A stretch of DNA of 64,000 bases from Chryseobacterium gleum (GCF_900636535.1 NZ_LR134289.1:248001-312000); one strand, 5' to 3'. Numbered from the stretch's first letter, positions 54,945 to 63,824 are shown. The notes: generated by a model from the letters alone, not told the origin. Numbers and translations are program-made.

Positions 54945-55436
54945 ATGAAAATGACAACATTAGTATTGATCATTACCTCTGTTCTCACTGCTTTGATAGG
55001 AGGACTTTTTTATGCTTATTCATGTTCTGTGGTCCTCGGGCTGGGAAAGCTGTCTGATCCGGAATACCTGAAAGCTATGCAGAACATCAACCGGGAAATC
55101 CTTAATCCTGTCTTCTTTATGAGTTTTATGGGTACTGTAGTTCTGCTTCCTGTTTCAATGTTTTTGTTTCGTGGACAACAGTCTGTCTTTATTTTTCTCC
55201 TTCTGGCTACATTGGCTTACCTGATTGGAGTTTTTGGGGTTACGGTTGCCGGAAATGTTCCGATGAATGATGCTCTGGATAAGTTTGATATTAAAGGTTC
55301 CAATACGGAAGCGATCAGACAGATGCGGGAAAATTTTGAAAACAGATGGAATTTCCTGAATAATATAAGAACTGTTTTTTCTGTCATTTCTATCATTTTT
55401 GTAGTCTGTGCTTGTGTCTGGAATAAGGAAGTATAA
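54945..55436 (+). CDS. DUF1772 family membrane protein
   Basis: 163 residues, four transmembrane helices (LVLIITSVLTALIGGLFYAY; FFMSFMGTVVLLPVSMFLF; FIFLLLATLAYLIGVFGVTV; FSVISIIFVVCACVW). Conserved N-V-P-M-N-D-A-L (GNVPMNDALDKFD) is the DUF1772/anthrone-oxygenase signature. It starts 30 bases after the MNIO stop and completes a three-gene operon with the precursor. Its role there (redox partner, export, or unrelated) is unknown. Confidence 0.8.
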   Translation: MKMTTLVLIITSVLTALIGGLFYAYSCSVVLGLGKLSDPEYLKAMQNINREILNPVFFMSFMGTVVLLPVSMFLFRGQQSVFIFLLLATLAYLIGVFGVTVAGNVPMNDALDKFDIKGSNTEAIRQMRENFENRWNFLNNIRTVFSVISIIFVVCACVWNKEV

Positions 55437-55607
55437 AAATTATAATGGAATTAGGTAAAAATACGCAAATGTCAGATTCAGTATTTCTACGGATGTGTAC
55501 GTGTGGTTTTATTCAGATCTTTGTCTTGTTAGTAAGACAGTTTTAAACATTTTCAACAAGTTGAAAAAAAGATTATAACCAAGACGACTTAAGTTTCCAA
55601 ACAAGAG

Positions 55608-55632
55608 AAAAGGCAGCCAACGGCTGCCTTTT
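55608..55632. terminator. Bidirectional terminator before rpe
   Basis: AAAAGGCAGCC pairs with GGCTGCCTTTT, loop AAC. Confidence 0.85.
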
Positions 55633-55652
55633 GTGTATGATAAAAGATAATC

Positions 55653-56303
55653 TTAAATCTTTAAAAGTTCGATCGTTCTTTCCGGGCTTTCAGCTGAGAA
55701 AACAGCATTTCCTGCAACAAGAACGTCGGCGCCGGCTTCAAATAATTTAGAAGCGTTGTCAAGATTTACACCTCCGTCTACCTCAATAAGTGCTGTAGAA
55801 TTGTTACTTAAGATCAGATCTTTGGTTTCAGCAATCTTTTTATAGGTATTTTCGATGAACTTCTGACCTCCAAATCCCGGGTTTACGCTCATTAATAATA
55901 CAAGATCGACATCTGCAATAATATCTTCAAGCATTAACACCGGAGTGGAAGGATTTAAAACTACACCCGCTTTTGCCCCTTTATTCTGAATATGATGAAT
56001 GGTTCTGTGAAGATGGGTACATGCCTCATAATGTACAGAAACAAGGTCTGCACCAAGATTGATAAATTCATCAACATATTTTTCAGGTTCCACAATCATC
56101 AGGTGAACATCTACAAATTTTTTAGCATGCTGCTGAACGGTTTTCATTACCGGAAAACCAAATGAAATGTTGGGTACAAATCTGCCGTCCATTACATCAA
56201 CGTGGAACCAGTCGGCCTGAGAATTGTTCAGCATTTCAATTTCTCTTTGCAGATTCCCGAAGTCTGCAGATAAAAGGGATGGAGCAATAAGCTTCGTTTT
56301 CAT
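55653..56303 (-). CDS. rpe: Ribulose-phosphate 3-epimerase
   Basis: 216 residues. PSLLSADFGNL, WFHVDVMDGRFVPNISFG (metal His/Asp), HLMIVEPEKY, SVNPGFGGQKF and VDGGVNLDN (second Asp) are all present. Pentose-phosphate enzyme. It lies 27 bases after a small membrane-protein gene and the M42 peptidase on the same strand, probably one operon. Confidence 0.96.
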   Translation of the reverse strand: MKTKLIAPSLLSADFGNLQREIEMLNNSQADWFHVDVMDGRFVPNISFGFPVMKTVQQHAKKFVDVHLMIVEPEKYVDEFINLGADLVSVHYEACTHLHRTIHHIQNKGAKAGVVLNPSTPVLMLEDIIADVDLVLLMSVNPGFGGQKFIENTYKKIAETKDLILSNNSTALIEVDGGVNLDNASKLFEAGADVLVAGNAVFSAESPERTIELLKI

Positions 56304-56330
56304 TTTTACTTTTTATACTTTTACTTTATA

Positions 56331-56630
56331 TTATCCTATTGAAAATGAACGGTCATTGGTGAAATAATAATAAGTCAGATATCCTGTTATTATCATCACT
56401 TCTATGATGGAAACCTTTTTATAGCTAATGTTTCTGATTAAAAACCTGTCGATTACAAAAAATCCGAACAAAACCAACAGGAAAATTATTTCTACTGTAA
56501 CCCCCAGGCTCCCGCTTTCAGGAATGGTCAATAACTGATAGACAATTAAAGGAATTCCAAGTACGGCCAGGATGATAAATACAATAGAGATAAAAGTTGG
56601 CTTTTTGATTAAATCAGAAATTGCGTTCAT
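56331..56630 (-). CDS. Hypothetical small membrane protein
   Basis: 99 residues with three transmembrane helices (FISIVFIILAVLGIPLIVY; VEIIFLLVLFGFFVID; IEVMIITGYLTYYYF). Sits one base after the M42 gene stop and 27 bases before rpe. No known family recognised; translation may be coupled to the peptidase gene. Confidence 0.75.
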   Translation of the reverse strand: MNAISDLIKKPTFISIVFIILAVLGIPLIVYQLLTIPESGSLGVTVEIIFLLVLFGFFVIDRFLIRNISYKKVSIIEVMIITGYLTYYYFTNDRSFSIG

Positions 56631-56631
56631 T

Positions 56632-57705
56632 TTAATGATATTTCAGTTTCATTTCCGGCTTGATCTTAAGGACCGTTTCGTAGATAAGTTTAATAACATT
56701 AGCTACATCTTCCTTAGACACCATTTCTACCGTAGTATGCATATAACGCAAAGGTAAGGAAATTAACGCACTTGGTACTCCGCCGTTAGAATGGGCAAAG
56801 GCATCTGTATCAGTTCCTGTAGCTCTGCTGGCTGCGGCTCTCTGGAAAGGAATTTTTTTAGCCTTTGCAGTATCAATGATTAATTCTCTGATGGTGTGGT
56901 GAACGCTCGGTGCAAAGAAAACTACCGGACCTGCACCACATTTCTGGTCACCTTCTTTTTTCTTTTCAATCATCGGAGTGGTAGTATCATGGGTGACGTC
57001 CGTTACAATGGCAATATTCGGTTTGATAGTATCAGCAATCATATCTGCTCCATATAAGCCTACTTCTTCCTGTACGGAATTAGTGATGTAAAGCCCGAAA
57101 GGAATTGATTTCTTATTTTCTTTTAAAAGTCTTGCTACTTCAGCAATCATAAAACCTCCGATTCTGTTGTCCAAAGCTCTGCACACAAAATAACGGTCGT
57201 TCATTTCAAAGAATTCGTCAGGATAAGTAATCATGCATCCTACATATATTCCCATTTCTTCGACTTCCTTTTTGGAAGTAGCGCCACAGTCTATAAAAAT
57301 ATTTTCGATTTTTGGAGTCGGCTCATTCTGGTTTGTTCTTGTATGAATGGCCGGCCATCCGAATACTCCTTTTACAATTCCGTTTTCTCCGTGAATATGC
57401 ACCACTTTGGAAGGGGCAATGGTCTGGTCTGAGCCTCCATTTCTGATGACATAAATCAATCCATCGTCAGTAATATAATTAACATACCATGAGATTTCAT
57501 CAGCATGCGCTTCAATCACTACTTTAAATTCAGCTTCCGGATTGATAATCCCATAGCAGGTTCCATAATGGTCTATTTCTATCTTATCTACATACGGTCT
57601 GATGTAATCCATCCAGACTTCCTGTCCTTTATGTTCGTAACCTGTTGGTGATGAAGTGTTTAGGTATTTTTCTAAAAATTTCAAAGATTTCTTTTCAAAT
57701 TTCAT
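56632..57705 (-). CDS. M42 family metallo-aminopeptidase
   Basis: 357 residues. PTGYEHKGQEVW near the start, VVIEAHADEI (first metal site), VCRALDNRIGG (Asp ligand), VQEEVGLYGADM (catalytic Glu pair), IVTDVTHDTT, and HSNGGVPSALISLPLRYMHT carry the usual di-metal site. Large tetrahedral aminopeptidase or endoglucanase-like peptidase; substrate unspecified. First gene of the M42-rpe group; divergent from DUF4294. Confidence 0.93.
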   Translation of the reverse strand: MKFEKKSLKFLEKYLNTSSPTGYEHKGQEVWMDYIRPYVDKIEIDHYGTCYGIINPEAEFKVVIEAHADEISWYVNYITDDGLIYVIRNGGSDQTIAPSKVVHIHGENGIVKGVFGWPAIHTRTNQNEPTPKIENIFIDCGATSKKEVEEMGIYVGCMITYPDEFFEMNDRYFVCRALDNRIGGFMIAEVARLLKENKKSIPFGLYITNSVQEEVGLYGADMIADTIKPNIAIVTDVTHDTTTPMIEKKKEGDQKCGAGPVVFFAPSVHHTIRELIIDTAKAKKIPFQRAAASRATGTDTDAFAHSNGGVPSALISLPLRYMHTTVEMVSKEDVANVIKLIYETVLKIKPEMKLKYH

Positions 57706-57756
57706 AAAAAGGAATGATTTTTGCGTTCAATTTTTGTTCTTATAAGTGTAAAAATA

Positions 57757-58461
57757 ATGAATTTTAGTAAGATTATCTGCCTTTTTATTCTCTTTTTTGG
57801 AGTCAGTGTTTTCGGTCAGAAGGATGGTATTGTGGCAAAACCTCTCAATCAATACCCGCCCGAATCTCTGAAAGTGGATGAATTCGGTAATAAATATTAT
57901 TACGACGAGCAGCAGAAAATTAAGGTTTATGAAATCAATGGAGAACCTGTCGTCGTTTTAGATGAACTGGTATTGGTGAACAAGCCACGGTTTAACAATC
58001 AGCTGGATAAGAATTACTATTACTTCCTGAATAAAAAACTCTATAGGGTATATCCGTTATTTGTTACCGCATTGCAGCAGTACAGGGATATTCAGAAAGA
58101 TATGAATGATATGGATAGTAAAGCCAAGAGAAAGTTTGTAAGAGAGAGACAGAATATACTGGCTGACCAATATGAGAAACAACTGAGAGATCTTACTACT
58201 ACCGAAGGACAGGTTTTTGCAAAACTGATGAACAGGGCTACCGGTAAAAATGTCTTTGAAATTATCAAAGAACTTAGAGGTGGATGGAGCGCTTTCTGGT
58301 GGAATGTAAAAGGAAAAATGGCTGATATTGATCTGAAAGAACGTTATGACCCTCATACCAACAGAAGTGATGAATTTATAGAATCACTGCTGCAGTCCAA
58401 TTGGAACTCAGGTTATTTACAGCCTTACCCGGGAGCAAGCGATTTTAAAGTAAAGAAATAA
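57757..58461 (+). CDS. DUF4294 family secreted protein
   Basis: 234 residues from ATG 57757 (the frame opens at a TTG at 57721). Signal peptide IICLFILFFGVSVFGQ. The DUF4294 core: VVVLDELVLVNKPRF, LYRVYPLFVTALQQYRDI, FVRERQNILADQYEKQLRDLTTTEGQ, GGWSAFWWNVKGKMADIDLKERYDPH. A Bacteroidota-restricted family of unknown role, likely in the cell envelope. Divergent from the M42 gene. Confidence 0.9.
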   Translation: MNFSKIICLFILFFGVSVFGQKDGIVAKPLNQYPPESLKVDEFGNKYYYDEQQKIKVYEINGEPVVVLDELVLVNKPRFNNQLDKNYYYFLNKKLYRVYPLFVTALQQYRDIQKDMNDMDSKAKRKFVRERQNILADQYEKQLRDLTTTEGQVFAKLMNRATGKNVFEIIKELRGGWSAFWWNVKGKMADIDLKERYDPHTNRSDEFIESLLQSNWNSGYLQPYPGASDFKVKK

Positions 58462-58464
58462 TAT

Positions 58465-58495
58465 AAATTCCTGTAAGATTACTTACAGGAATTTT
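58465..58495. terminator. Bidirectional terminator between DUF4294 and NUDIX genes
   Basis: AAATTCCTGTAAG pairs with CTTACAGGAATTT, T-run after. Overlaps the stop of the NUDIX gene. Confidence 0.85.
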
Positions 58496-58899
58496 TCTTT
58501 TAATTTATTAAATACAATTTTATCTATCGGAAGCGGGAAAGGATTGTCTGGTCTGTCAATATCAATCCATTCTGTTTTTTCAATACAGGGATCCATAATA
58601 ATAAAATCTTCTTCATTGATGATGTCTACAATATAATATATGGTAAGCAGCTGTTCATTTTCTCTGAAACGGGAAACAAGAAAGTTTTCCTGGGTGTAGA
58701 AATGTTCCAGTACATTTATTTTTACATTCAGTTCTTCATCAAACTCACGATGCAGGCATTCCAGTACGCCTTCTCCGTATTCCAGTCCGCCACCCGGAAA
58801 TTTCATTAAAGGTTCGCCGGCATATTCTTCAAATAAGGTTAAAACCTGTTTATCTTTTACCGCACATGCATACACTCTAATGTTGATCTTATCTATCAT
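58483..58899 (-). CDS. NUDIX hydrolase
   Basis: 138 residues. Nudix box GGGLEYGEGVLECLHREFDEELN fits G-x5-E-x7-R-E-x-x-E-E (quoted in key part: the final EE is E-E-L). Substrate unknown. Single gene; 58900-59052 shows nothing. Confidence 0.9.
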   Translation of the reverse strand: MIDKINIRVYACAVKDKQVLTLFEEYAGEPLMKFPGGGLEYGEGVLECLHREFDEELNVKINVLEHFYTQENFLVSRFRENEQLLTIYYIVDIINEEDFIIMDPCIEKTEWIDIDRPDNPFPLPIDKIVFNKLKEKFL

Positions 58900-59052
58900 A
58901 TATATAATGTATAATATTTTGTATAGCTAATGTAAGGAAATTTTACAGAGGTGAAAAGGCGAAATAGGGAAAAAACAAAATAGCTGAAAAGCAAATTTGA
59001 AGATCCGCTTCTGGATAGTTTTTGCCTTTTAGCAATTTTGCCCCTTTGCCTT

Positions 59053-59727
59053 TTACAGTTTCACTGCGTTAATCATCTCTCTTTTCCCCGGCGGGCCCTG
59101 TTTTTTTTCAACCTGGAAATTCAATTCCTGAAGAATTCTTCTTACGCTGCCTTTTGAAGAATAAGTTGTTAATAATCCGTTAATGGCCATTTTGTCAGCA
59201 ACCAGCTCAAATAACGGTTTTTCCCAAAGGTCAGGCTGTACTCTGGCGCCAAAACAATCAAAGTAGACAAGGTTAATTTCAGGCAGATCAATGTCTTTCA
59301 GGTCAAAAAAATCACATTCTATCTTTTTTAGGTTGAATCCACTAATAATTTCTACTGACTTTTCCCAATCTGACAGATGAATTTTCTGATAAATATTTTT
59401 TAACTCCGGGTTATCAAAAAGTTCATCGTAAGCCAAATCTTTAACTTCGGATTCATTTATGGGGTATTTTTCGAGCGAAAAATAATTGATGACATGATTT
59501 TTGTCAGTTTTTAAATATTCATTAATTGTTACCAAAACATTCAAACCTGTTCCAAAACCGAGTTCTAAAATATTAATTTCGCAATCATTTATCAAATTCA
59601 GTCCATTTTTGATAAACACGTGTTCGGCTTCCTGTAGTGCCCCGTGATGAGAATGGTAGTTTTCATTTAATTCATTGATAAACAATGTTTTACTACCATC
59701 GTTTGTGGTCTTAATTTCTCTTTTCAA
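59053..59727 (-). CDS. mnmD: tRNA 5-aminomethyl-2-thiouridine methyltransferase MnmD
   Basis: 224 residues. SAM motif NILELGFGTGLNVLV; YFDCFGARVQPDLW; LLTTYSSKGSVRRIL; the end GPPGKREMINAVKL fits the MnmC(o)-like C-terminal block. This is the stand-alone methylating half of MnmC, without the FAD oxidase half. The start is TTG (59727), as the protein start KREIKTT fits there and no ATG is closer. Divergent from ilvE. Confidence 0.9.
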   Translation of the reverse strand: MKREIKTTNDGSKTLFINELNENYHSHHGALQEAEHVFIKNGLNLINDCEINILELGFGTGLNVLVTINEYLKTDKNHVINYFSLEKYPINESEVKDLAYDELFDNPELKNIYQKIHLSDWEKSVEIISGFNLKKIECDFFDLKDIDLPEINLVYFDCFGARVQPDLWEKPLFELVADKMAINGLLTTYSSKGSVRRILQELNFQVEKKQGPPGKREMINAVKL

Positions 59728-59779
59728 GCTATTTTTTTGTCAAATTTACTCTAAAATTTTTATATTTAGAAAATTATGT

Positions 59780-59787
59780 TAAATTTG
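59780..59787 (+). promoter_or_regulatory. -7 box of ilvE
   Basis: TAAATTTG, exact TAnnTTTG, 25 bases before the ATG; no TTTG box at the standard spacing. Confidence 0.55.
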
Positions 59788-59812
59788 TAGAACATCGTAA
59801 AAATTTTAAAAA

Positions 59813-60883
59813 ATGATAATTCAAAAAACTGAAAACTCCAGAATTTCTACATTTGACCCTAACAATTTTTCATTCGGAAATACTTTCATCGATCATATGA
59901 TCATTTGTGAGTATGAAAACGGAAAATGGGGTGATGTAAAATTAGTTCCTTACGGTCCGATTCCATTTACACCTGCTATGATGGGAGTAAATTATGGACA
60001 AGCTTGTTTTGAAGGTATGAAAGCCTATAAAGACAAAGACGGGCAGGTTTTCCTTTTCAGGCCTGAAAAGAATTTTGAACGTATCAATAAGTCAGCGAAG
60101 CGTCTTGCTATGCCCGAAGTGACTGAAGAAATGTTTTTAGACGGATTAAAAGCATTAGTAGATATCGACAGAGATTGGATTCCACAGGGGGAAGGAATGT
60201 CTCTTTATATCAGACCTTTGATTTTTGCTACAGAAGAAGCTTTGAAAGCAAGAGTTTCGAATAAATATATGTTTGCTATCGTTGCAACGCCAGCGAAGAG
60301 TTATTATTCAGAACCGGTATCAGTGAAAATTTCTGACCACTATTCAAGAGCTGCAAACGGAGGAGTAGGTTCTGCAAAAGCTGCAGGGAACTACGCTGCT
60401 TCTTTCTATCCTACACAATTGGCTATAGAAGAAGGATATGAGCAGATCATCTGGACAGATGATGCTACTCACGAATATTTCGAAGAAAGTGGTACAATGA
60501 ACGTATTTGTAAGAATCAACGATACAATCTATACACCTCCGACTTCTGAAAAAATCCTTGACGGAGTAACAAGAGACAGCTTTATTCAGTTGGCAAAGAG
60601 AAGAGGAATCGAAGTAAAAGTAGAGCCTATAGCTGTAAAAACAGTAATTGAAGCTTTAAAGAACGGTTCTCTTAAAGAAGTTTGGGGAGTAGGTACGGCT
60701 GTAGTAACCACTCAGTTCCAGGCTTTAGGATACCAGGGAGAAAAACTTGATCTTCCAAGATTATCTGATGAAGAAAGCTTTGCAGCGATCCTTAAGAAAG
60801 ACCTTGTAGACTTACAAACGAACCTGTCTGAAGATCCTTTCGGATGGAGAGTTATTGTAGACCACGCTTTGGAAACAGTATAA
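59813..60883 (+). CDS. ilvE: Branched-chain amino acid aminotransferase
   Basis: 356 residues, fold type IV PLP enzyme. MMGVNYGQACFEGMKAY, YIRPLIFATEEAL, GSAKAAGNYAAS (Lys189 binds PLP), EESGTMNVFV and LDGVTRDSF are family blocks. Class II length. Transfers amino groups of Leu, Ile, Val. Single gene with promoter and terminator. Confidence 0.95.
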   Translation: MIIQKTENSRISTFDPNNFSFGNTFIDHMIICEYENGKWGDVKLVPYGPIPFTPAMMGVNYGQACFEGMKAYKDKDGQVFLFRPEKNFERINKSAKRLAMPEVTEEMFLDGLKALVDIDRDWIPQGEGMSLYIRPLIFATEEALKARVSNKYMFAIVATPAKSYYSEPVSVKISDHYSRAANGGVGSAKAAGNYAASFYPTQLAIEEGYEQIIWTDDATHEYFEESGTMNVFVRINDTIYTPPTSEKILDGVTRDSFIQLAKRRGIEVKVEPIAVKTVIEALKNGSLKEVWGVGTAVVTTQFQALGYQGEKLDLPRLSDEESFAAILKKDLVDLQTNLSEDPFGWRVIVDHALETV

Positions 60884-60903
60884 TAGCATAAAATAACAAT
60901 ATG

Positions 60904-60929
60904 AAAGCCGGGTTTTTCCCGGCTTTTTT
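60904..60929 (+). terminator. Terminator of ilvE
   Basis: AAAGCCGGG pairs with CCCGGCTTT, loop TTTTT, then T-run. Confidence 0.9.
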
Positions 60930-61052
60930 GTATCTATGTATTTATAAAAATGTATGAATAGTTTAAGATCAGATTCATATTTTATTACATTCACACATTT
61001 CTTAACCAAGTTTTGTAATTAATTCCCGAAATGTGTATTTTCGCAAAAGTTT

Positions 61053-61565
61053 ATGAAAAAAATACTCTTCATATCAGCCATAAGCCTGTTGAGCTGCAAC
61101 AGAAATGCCCAGACGGCTCATCCTCCTGTAGGCGGTGTTTTAAGCCAGAAAGATCTGGATGTTTCCAAAAACAGGATGAAAAACTTAAATACTATAGAAC
61201 GGGGCCAGATTCAGGACTGGATCAATGGCCAGTCTGTAAAGTATTATCCTACGCAGCTTAATTACTGGGTAACGGTGGAAGGTTATGATCAGAGAGAAAA
61301 AAGGAAGGATGAAACCATGATTTCCTATTCCTATGATCTGTATGATTTTGACGAGACTAAAATCTATGACAAGCCTTTTGAAAGGAGAGATGCCAGATTC
61401 GGGCATTTTGATGAACTGAAAGCGGTGGAGAATGCTTTACGTTTTATACGGGATGGAGAGGAAGTAACGCTTTTGGTACCGTCTTCACTGGCTTACGGAA
61501 CCTACGGAGACGAAAAGAAAATAGACAACGACATTCCATTAATCATAAAATTAAAAGCTCTATAA
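61053..61565 (+). CDS. gldI: GldI-like lipoprotein peptidyl-prolyl isomerase
   Basis: 170 residues. Lipoprotein signal with Cys15 in SLLSC. Divergent FKBP domain in the C-terminal half: VTVEGYDQREKRKDETMISYSYDLYDFDETKIYDKP, then LRFIRDGEEVTLLVPSSLAYGTYGDEKKI. Matches GldI, the gliding-motility-associated FKBP-type PPIase that is linked to type IX secretion in Flavobacterium. The start ATG is 3 bases upstream of another frame's signals, and the next gene starts 3 bases after its stop: a two-gene PPIase operon. No other gliding genes are in the window. Confidence 0.82.
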   Translation: MKKILFISAISLLSCNRNAQTAHPPVGGVLSQKDLDVSKNRMKNLNTIERGQIQDWINGQSVKYYPTQLNYWVTVEGYDQREKRKDETMISYSYDLYDFDETKIYDKPFERRDARFGHFDELKAVENALRFIRDGEEVTLLVPSSLAYGTYGDEKKIDNDIPLIIKLKAL

Positions 61566-61568
61566 TAC

Positions 61569-62684
61569 ATGAAATTGTTTAACAAGAATATAATTCTGGC
61601 AGCGGCAAGTATTTCGCTGATGAGTTGTACCCCAATTTATAAAAAAATGAACGTAGACAAAGAAACTTACGAAGGTCTTAATGACGGACTTTATGCCAAT
61701 CTTCAAACCACAAAAGGAAATATGATTGTGAAGTTTGAAGACAAGAAAGCACCAGTAACTGTAGCCAACTTTATCGGTCTTGCAGAAGGGAAAATCGATA
61801 ACAAAGCTAAGGCTAAAGGAGTTCCTTACTATGACGGAACTATTTTCCACAGAGTAATCAAAGATTTCATGATCCAGGGAGGTGACCCTCAGGGAACAGG
61901 TATGGGAGATCCGGGATATAAATTCGAGGATGAAAGAAATGACCTTAAACACACAGGAAAAGGGATCCTTTCTATGGCGAACTCAGGACCTAACACAAAC
62001 GGTTCCCAGTTCTTTATTACTGAAGTAGCTACTCCTTGGTTGGACGGAAGACATACGATCTTCGGAAAAGTAGTAAAAGGAACTGAAGTGATTGATGCTA
62101 TTGCTAACGTTGAAAAAGGAGCTCAGGATAAGCCTAAAACAGATATCGTTTTAGAAAAAGTTTCTGTTTTCAGCAAAGGTGACGAGTACAAACACTACGA
62201 TGCAGCTAAAACTTTTAACGAAGGAAAAGCTAAAATCGCAGAAAACAATAAAGCTTTCATCGCTAAAGAAGAAGCTGAAAGAAAGAAAAAAGAAGAAGAA
62301 TTCAAAGCTAACCAGGAGAAATTGGTAGAAAGCCTGAAAGCTGGTATGCAGAAAACTGAATCCGGTCTTTATTATAAAATCACAAAAACAGCTGACGGTA
62401 AAGCTCCAAAAGCTGGTGACAATGTATCTGTACACTATGCAGGTAAATTAGTGGACGGAACTGAGTTTGATTCTTCATTCAAAAGAAATGAGCCGATCGA
62501 AATTCCAATCGGAATGGGAAGAGTAATCAAAGGATGGGATGAAGGGATCCTTTTATTGAAAGAAGGTGAAACAGCAACATTATTGATTCCGCCGGCAATG
62601 GCTTACGGAGAAAGAGGAGCAGGAGGGGTAATCCCGCCAAACTCATGGTTGGTTTTCGATGTTGAGCTTGTAAAAGTAAAATAA
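61569..62684 (+). CDS. Fused cyclophilin-FKBP peptidyl-prolyl isomerase lipoprotein
   Basis: 371 residues with two unrelated PPIase domains. Lipobox LMSC (Cys20). Residues about 40-205 are a cyclophilin: FHRVIKDFMIQGGDPQGTG, MANSGPNTNGSQFFIT and TPWLDGRHTIFGKV. A charged coiled-coil linker (KEEAERKKKEEEFKANQEKL) joins it to an FKBP at about 260-371: DNVSVHYAGKLVDGTEFDSSF, IKGWDEGILLLKEGE, AMAYGERGAGGVIPPNSWLVFDVEL. Both have their signature residues. It probably acts as a periplasmic folding factor; co-transcribed with gldI, 3 bases apart. Confidence 0.93.
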   Translation: MKLFNKNIILAAASISLMSCTPIYKKMNVDKETYEGLNDGLYANLQTTKGNMIVKFEDKKAPVTVANFIGLAEGKIDNKAKAKGVPYYDGTIFHRVIKDFMIQGGDPQGTGMGDPGYKFEDERNDLKHTGKGILSMANSGPNTNGSQFFITEVATPWLDGRHTIFGKVVKGTEVIDAIANVEKGAQDKPKTDIVLEKVSVFSKGDEYKHYDAAKTFNEGKAKIAENNKAFIAKEEAERKKKEEEFKANQEKLVESLKAGMQKTESGLYYKITKTADGKAPKAGDNVSVHYAGKLVDGTEFDSSFKRNEPIEIPIGMGRVIKGWDEGILLLKEGETATLLIPPAMAYGERGAGGVIPPNSWLVFDVELVKVK

Positions 62685-62704
62685 TTGAATCTTCAAAATA
62701 TGGT

Positions 62705-62732
62705 AAAAGCCGTCCGAAAGGATGGCTTTTTT
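62705..62732 (+). terminator. Terminator after the PPIase operon
   Basis: AAAAGCCGTCC pairs with GGATGGCTTTT (one G-T pair), loop GAAA, then T-run. Confidence 0.88.
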
Positions 62733-62836
62733 ATTTTGCTCAAAATATTCTGTAACGATCTGAGTCAATATCACGACATATTTTACAGTTGGAAAGTTTA
62801 ATAATTTTTCTGGCAAAAATGTAACACCCTTCAATC

Positions 62837-63412
62837 ATGAAAACCAAATCACTTCTGCTTCTGTTCGTTATGCTGTCTTTTATGGCTTTTTCACAGACCA
62901 GGGCAAATCCGGACGATGCCGCAATAAAAAAATCACTTACTTATTTTGTAAACAGCATTCAATCTAAAAAGATCGATCAGGCGGTAAGCTGTATATATCC
63001 AAAATTCTTCACGATAGTTTCAAAAGAGCAGATGACCCAAATTTTGAATATGACTTACAATAATCCATTCATGAAAATTGAAGTACAGGATTTAAAGTTT
63101 GGAACTATTGAAAAACCTGAACTCATTACCGGTGAATATTTTTCTATCACCCATTACTTTTTGAAACTGAAATGCAACGTCAGTTCATTAAATGATGACA
63201 TGAAAAAGAAAATGAGCGGTGCCTTAACAGCTAAGTACGGTGCGGATAATGTGAAATATGTAGCCAGCGAAGGTTCTTATCTCATCAACGCTGGTATGAA
63301 AACCTGTGCGGTTTCAAAAGATAAAAAGGCGTGGAAATTTGTGATGCTTGAAAAGGAATATAAAAAAGAACTGGTGAAAATTTTACCGAAGAAAATTCTG
63401 GATAAGTTTTAA
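62837..63412 (+). CDS. Hypothetical secreted protein
   Basis: 191 residues. Signal peptide LLLLFVMLSFMAFSQ; the mature domain (YFVNSIQSKKIDQAVSCIYPKFFTIVSKEQMTQIL, FSITHYFLKLKC) looks like a cystatin/NTF2-like alpha+beta fold of a family common in Flavobacteriia. Role unknown. Confidence 0.72.
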   Translation: MKTKSLLLLFVMLSFMAFSQTRANPDDAAIKKSLTYFVNSIQSKKIDQAVSCIYPKFFTIVSKEQMTQILNMTYNNPFMKIEVQDLKFGTIEKPELITGEYFSITHYFLKLKCNVSSLNDDMKKKMSGALTAKYGADNVKYVASEGSYLINAGMKTCAVSKDKKAWKFVMLEKEYKKELVKILPKKILDKF

Positions 63413-63562
63413 AGATTAAGCAGTAAGTGCTGGTTTTATATAAGCATAGAGCTGTCATGAAGAAACACTTCTTTATTTTCTGTAAATACCGTAAAAATAC
63501 GGATTTCGGTAAGGAGTTATTACTTCTATCTTTATCCAGCACTTATAAGAAACAAAATAAAT

Positions 63563-63784
63563 ATGTTGGATCTGAATTACGATGAGATAAAAAAGGAAAT
63601 AGAGTCGGAAGTATGTGAAACGCACAATCTGCATCCGGAACTGATTAAAACAGATGAAGGCTTCGGTATCAAAGCCTGTTGCGAGCCTTTCAGGGAAAAA
63701 ATGGTTGAAAAATCCGGAAAAATGATCGAGGAAGAAACCCAGAAGATCCTCGAAAAAATGCTGAAGAATATGTTTAAAGAATAA
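63563..63784 (+). CDS. Hypothetical small cytosolic protein
   Basis: 73 residues, highly charged; two adjacent Cys (KACCEP) and a C-terminal coiled coil (MIEEETQKILEKMLKNMF). No signal peptide. Followed by a terminator. I do not recognise it. Confidence 0.65.
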   Translation: MLDLNYDEIKKEIESEVCETHNLHPELIKTDEGFGIKACCEPFREKMVEKSGKMIEEETQKILEKMLKNMFKE

Positions 63785-63824
63785 ATTTTTACGATGTGAT
63801 GATAGCACTTGTTGTTATCACGGG

